64,000 nucleotides of DNA from Drosophila persimilis (taxonomy: Eukaryota > Arthropoda > Insecta > Diptera > Drosophilidae), in the NCBI RefSeq assembly GCF_003286085.1, contig NW_020825324.1, positions 2,735,501 through 2,799,500 on the forward strand, in the 5' to 3' direction. Under the pieces are notes generated by a model, which had not been told where the DNA came from, searched no databases, and saw nothing but the letters and a program-made list of their open reading frames with translations. Positions 60,151-64,000 of the stretch are shown piece after piece; positions within the stretch are counted from its first letter, which is position 1, and the number at the start of each line of letters is the position of its first letter. The position numbers were made by a program, and so were the translations under genes.

Positions 60151-63029
60151 CTCCCAGTTCAGCTGTGACTCAATCACGCGACTCACATCTCGCAGCGAAA
60201 ATCTAATTAAACAGCTTCGAGAAGGTCCCGAGTGCCCCGTGCGGGTGGATTGCGTTGCTCGGCATTTTGCATGGCACCGCCCCAGGGGTCCCGCGCCGCC
60301 TCCCCCCACCAGCCGTGTCGGTGTCCGTGTCCTTGTTTGTGTGTGGCCTGGGAAGTGGAAGATGAAAGCTTTTGTGGCCAGCCGTCTGACACTTAACTCA
60401 TTTTGAGATAGCTACGATTTCCTGGCTCCCCAGCCAAAGGAACGTCACCTCCGAATGGACTGGAGGGGGCCGACCTGGGCGCTTCCTCACCTGTTGAGTC
60501 CGCGCATGGCCTTGGCTGAGGAAACCACCTATTTGCCACTATTTCCTAGTCGAATCCGTTGGGGTTAGTCCTTTGTTGAAGCCAAATGGTAAGTGGCCCG
60601 AATAGGGAAAGACATGATAAGAATAGACTCCCTGGGGCCGTTGGCTAAGAAGAATGGCGGCTGCAAAGGTTTACGTAAATAGTCCAAAATGTATCCAGAA
60701 ATGATCGCCACTGCATGGACCTTCGTCCTTCACGGGAAGAGCATCGGTGGCCACTCTGTCTTGTCTCTGTGTGTGTGCCTTCCCTCAACTTATATAATTT
60801 CCGTTATGCTCTCTCCTCTCTGGCTTTTCCGCTTCCGTTGTCGCTGTCGCTGTCGCTGTCCTTGCCCCTGTCGCTGTTGCTGTCGCTGCTTTCTTTCCCA
60901 GGGCTTACCCGTGCTTCTGGGCGATGGCAACGTTAACTAATTATAAAGTTGAGAGCGGAAACATTTACAAAACATTTAGCGAAAAATGCACATTTCCCAA
61001 AAACGTGTGCGGACTCGGGAATAAGAGAGTTTGGCCAAACTTGCTAACGAAATCAAAAGGCCAATCCCAGTTCGGTCGACCCCCTCCTCCTGCGACACGT
61101 AGAATGGCCAAACGGGGCATACAAATGGCTCCGTCCGACGGACGACAGACGACAGACGAAAGCCGAAAACCGACAACCGCCGACCCTCGACCGCAAAACG
61201 AGCCCGGCTCCGGCTCCGGCTCCGGGTCTGGGTCCGGCCATGGCTCTCATTCTTCTTCCAGCTCGACATCACACATCTCTCACTCGCTCGGTCCATCTCT
61301 CTCTCTTGTAAGAGTGTGTGTGTGCGCTGTGTGGGACTCCAATAAAAACGAAATAGGAAGGCTTGCTGCATGGCCGCGGCACATGATACCCTGCCGGATC
61401 CCTTGTTCCACTGCGTCCGTCACATCAGCAGGAGCCAGGGCTCAAGATCAGGGGACAGACAGAGGAATGGCATCGTAATTGGAATAAAAACTCAAGAGAA
61501 GGGCCATAGGTTAAGCTCTCCATGCATTGATGGTCAATCTTTGCGCTTCCAACGCCTGGAAGAAGGCATTATGACTTCGGAAAGGGCATGAAAAGACGCT
61601 GCAGGAGCCGCAGCAGTAGCAGCAGCGGCAGCAGCGGCAGATAATAAATGTCAAGCCTGTGTGAGACGTGGCCATTGTGGCTTATGGGCTTGGAACTTTT
61701 TAAACTTCGTGCATTCCTGAATACGTAATCGTAATCTCTGCATATGCGTGCAACGCACTCGCCCATCCCCCTATCCCCCTATCCCCAATTCTCTCCCCCG
61801 CCCCGACACTCTATCGCTCTGTGGCTGCGGCTGCAGGAGGAAGTGGCTTGGCGCGATGACGCAGTGCCGGCTACCATTTTATCGCTGTTACGAACCCCTC
61901 TCTGCTGCAGGCCGATAAAAGCAAAACAAAAAAAAACAAGAACCAGAATTATATAATTTCCCACAAACGCTGCAAAATCCCCACGGGCATAAAAAAAGAC
62001 AAGGGCTTTTTGATGCACTTTTTTATTATATAATCAATCAACGGTGAAAAGCAGGCGCTACGAAACACTGTCATACTCGCAGAGCCCTAGGTGGTTTTTC
62101 ATGGGTGCCTCATTTGAATGGTCGCTCTTCAGCTCCGACCTTATGTACGACGGATCACAGAAGTTGGTTCTTCAACCAAAGCAAGATCCTCTGCAGATCT
62201 ATCAGATTCTATTTCACCTTCCTCTTGGATGCTCGGGATCTTTACACATTTTGCAATAAAATTCTGAAATAAAAAAGGAAGCAAAACTTATTTCTATAAT
62301 GTACTTAAAACTCAGGAGATTTCTATAATGAAAACTTAATGGGAGGAAATAATATATGGCTTTTCCTTTTTTTTGACAAGTTTCATACAAAATCGTTGAC
62401 AATTTACAAGTCTCTCAAACAGTTGTAAGATTTATGTGTAGAAGAGATAAATTGGAGCTATTTACCTGATTGAATCATAATTTGTAAGGAAAAACGTCGC
62501 TTGAAATCATCCAAAAATGGAACCCAAGAAATCGAATCTATCGACTAAAACCATTTTGTAAGACCGAACTCAATCGGGAACTATATAATCTACATGTGAG
62601 GTGTGTATATGACCAACTCTGAAACCTCTCCCTGGAAATCTCTATCAGAATTGGAACCCTCCTGGAAGAAGGCCATCTTCTTTCGGGAAGTATAGTTCTG
62701 GAGCTCTTCTCTACAAAAAAGTATCATTATTTTTGATAGAAAGTCTATTATCTTTTTGGCAAAAAAAGTATAAGAGCAGAACAAATCGTAGCTTTACGTT
62801 TTTGCACCTTTAAACCACTTTCATTTATTTCAGCAGTGTGGCATGCAACAAACAAACAGTCTGAAGTCTGTGGCTGCTGCAAAACGTAAGCTGAATTGGT
62901 TTTAGCTCTGAGTGTCTAGTGCTGCAAGTGCTTCACTGAAGCATCGATACCGTATTTCCACGGGAGTAATGAACCCTTACGAATTGGTTATGCTAAAACA
63001 AGCTCATTGGCGGGACTCCCGGGTGGCAC

Positions 63030-63075
63030 AGCCTCGCTGTGTGCTCAGTAGGGGGGACAGATGTCCCCCGAGGCT
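63030..63075. repeat. Nested inverted repeat
   Basis: AGCCTCG at 63030-63036 pairs with CGAGGCT at 63069-63075. Just inside the right arm, GGGGACA and TGTCCCC (63053-63059 and 63062-63068) form a 7-bp hairpin with a 2-base loop. No tRNA or known snRNA features were recognised. Confidence 0.7.
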
Positions 63076-64000
63076 GCCAGAGGCAGTCATGAATGCAACA
63101 GTCGGAAGTACTCGGAAGTACAACAGCAAATAAGAACAAAGCAGCAAGCAGAGAATATTACGGTGACCAGCATTTTGAACCCATTAAATCTGTCAGGTGG
63201 AGACCCACACCGCACACCACACACCACACACCACACACCACACACAGCACTCCCTCAGTGCTGGACGGGGGCTCACTGTCACGCGGATCACCATGAGCTG
63301 ACCATTTGGGCATACATACATACTCGTGCATACATAGGTGCTGGGGTGTGGGTCCAGAGGGAGTCGTTATTAAGCGACTATAAAATACTCCCCTCCCCGC
63401 CTGAGGAGCATGGGGCATTGGGGATGGGGATTGGCAAAGTGCTGCTCAATCGGGCGGGACTTGTCGGACATCGGGCTCTGCTCAGTGTCTTCCACAGAGT
63501 GGAGTCCCTTAGCAAAGGCAGTGCTGAGACTGGGACTGCTTCCCCCTCGTAAAGTTCGAAACTTTGGATCACAAAAGTCTTTGGCAAAAGTAAGGTGCGA
63601 GTTTTTTAGTCTCTAAAATTTCAAAATGTATTCTTTTAGCTCTTTTCACATATATTTTTGGTACATTCACACATTCTTCAGTTTACAATCTAGATTGTCA
63701 ATATTTCTATTCGTTTTGGAATGTAAGCGTCTCTGCGGCTTTGTGGAGTGACTCTTTCGCTGGCATTCACTGTATCCTGTGTCACGGTCGCATCTCTGGC
63801 CAGGGGTCTGTTCAATTGAACCGAAGCGAAAGCGCTCCGAAAGCGCTGACAATTCAGAGACATTACATTCTTTGCTATGTACATGTTATGCAATAAATAC
63901 TCCCGTTTTATAATAATCTAATGGCAATTGTGGGCGACAGCTTTTGTTCTCGGTCTCGTTTGCAGTCTCCATTTCTCCATTTCTCCATTTCCCCAGTCGC

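Larger units (their letters stand above)
56639..64000. other. Right-end stretch with no gene supported
   Basis: No frame shows domains, exon junctions or Drosophila-like codon use. Visible structures are GAGA/GGGAGA strings (57160-57220), GAGTC repeats (59570-59600), a G-run near 59701-59716, CAGC repeats (59868-59905), a CCCAGT minisatellite (60000-60150), AGC/GGC triplets (61606-61640), a nested inverted repeat (63030-63075) and CACAC(C) repeats (63205-63245). Confidence 0.6.

Noticed and set aside
63205..63250. CACACC repeats considered as a CRISPR-like array
   Set aside because: Units are 5-7 bases with no spacers; a simple satellite in eukaryotic DNA.

Overview
This window is nuclear DNA of a fly of the genus Drosophila. 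Genes have short introns (54 to 98 bases for most), GT..AG junctions, CTG/GTG/GCC-rich codon use and long intergenic stretches full of simple repeats. Several genes are recognisable Drosophila genes: both stoned cistrons, Rab21, an alpha-1,3-fucosyltransferase of the FucTC type and an Otopetrin-like channel. From memory, stoned, Rab21 and FucTC lie at the base of the X (Muller element A) in D. melanogaster. Their compact form here suggests another species group in which this block is euchromatic; the exact species cannot be told from the sequence.

Layout. 1-4.2 kb: two minus-strand coding exons of a gene I do not recognise, whose other exons are outside the window or not visible. 4.2-16.5 kb: gene-poor DNA with microsatellites. 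16.5-26.1 kb, minus strand: a six-exon Otopetrin-like proton channel with a long acidic and proline-rich N-terminus. Its frame closes at a TGA but stays open for 132 protein-like codons afterwards. 26-29.4 kb: presumed upstream region of that gene, with a GA tract. 29.7-30.5 kb, minus: Rab21, with an array of GGTATTTT-type promoter motifs upstream. 31.3-32.2 kb, plus: broken remains of an LDL-receptor-related (LRP) beta-propeller/EGF gene. 32.77 kb, plus: a 39-codon hydrophobic small ORF just behind a good splice acceptor. 33.1-34.4 kb, plus: the fucosyltransferase. 38.5-48.9 kb, plus: the dicistronic stoned locus (stnA, a 58-base spacer, stnB, long 3' UTR). 54.0-56.6 kb, plus: a tandem pair of short-chain dehydrogenase/reductases. 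56.6-64 kb: no gene supported.

How the genes work. StnA and StnB act together in synaptic-vesicle endocytosis: StnA carries DPF motifs, StnB carries NPF motifs and a mu-homology domain. They share one mRNA. The stnA reading frame has a single methionine codon (its start) and only four out-of-frame ATGs over 2.66 kb, and an 8-codon uORF ends across the stnA start; both fit translation of stnB by scanning or reinitiation. Rab21 is an early-endosome GTPase. The Otopetrin is a plasma-membrane proton channel. The fucosyltransferase is a Golgi type II membrane protein. The two SDRs are cytosolic NAD(P)-dependent oxidoreductases.

Most worth a second look: the in-frame TGA and 132-codon extension of the Otopetrin gene; the AUG-depleted stoned dicistron with its overlapping uORF; and the small membrane ORF upstream of the fucosyltransferase, which may be a second two-ORF transcript.
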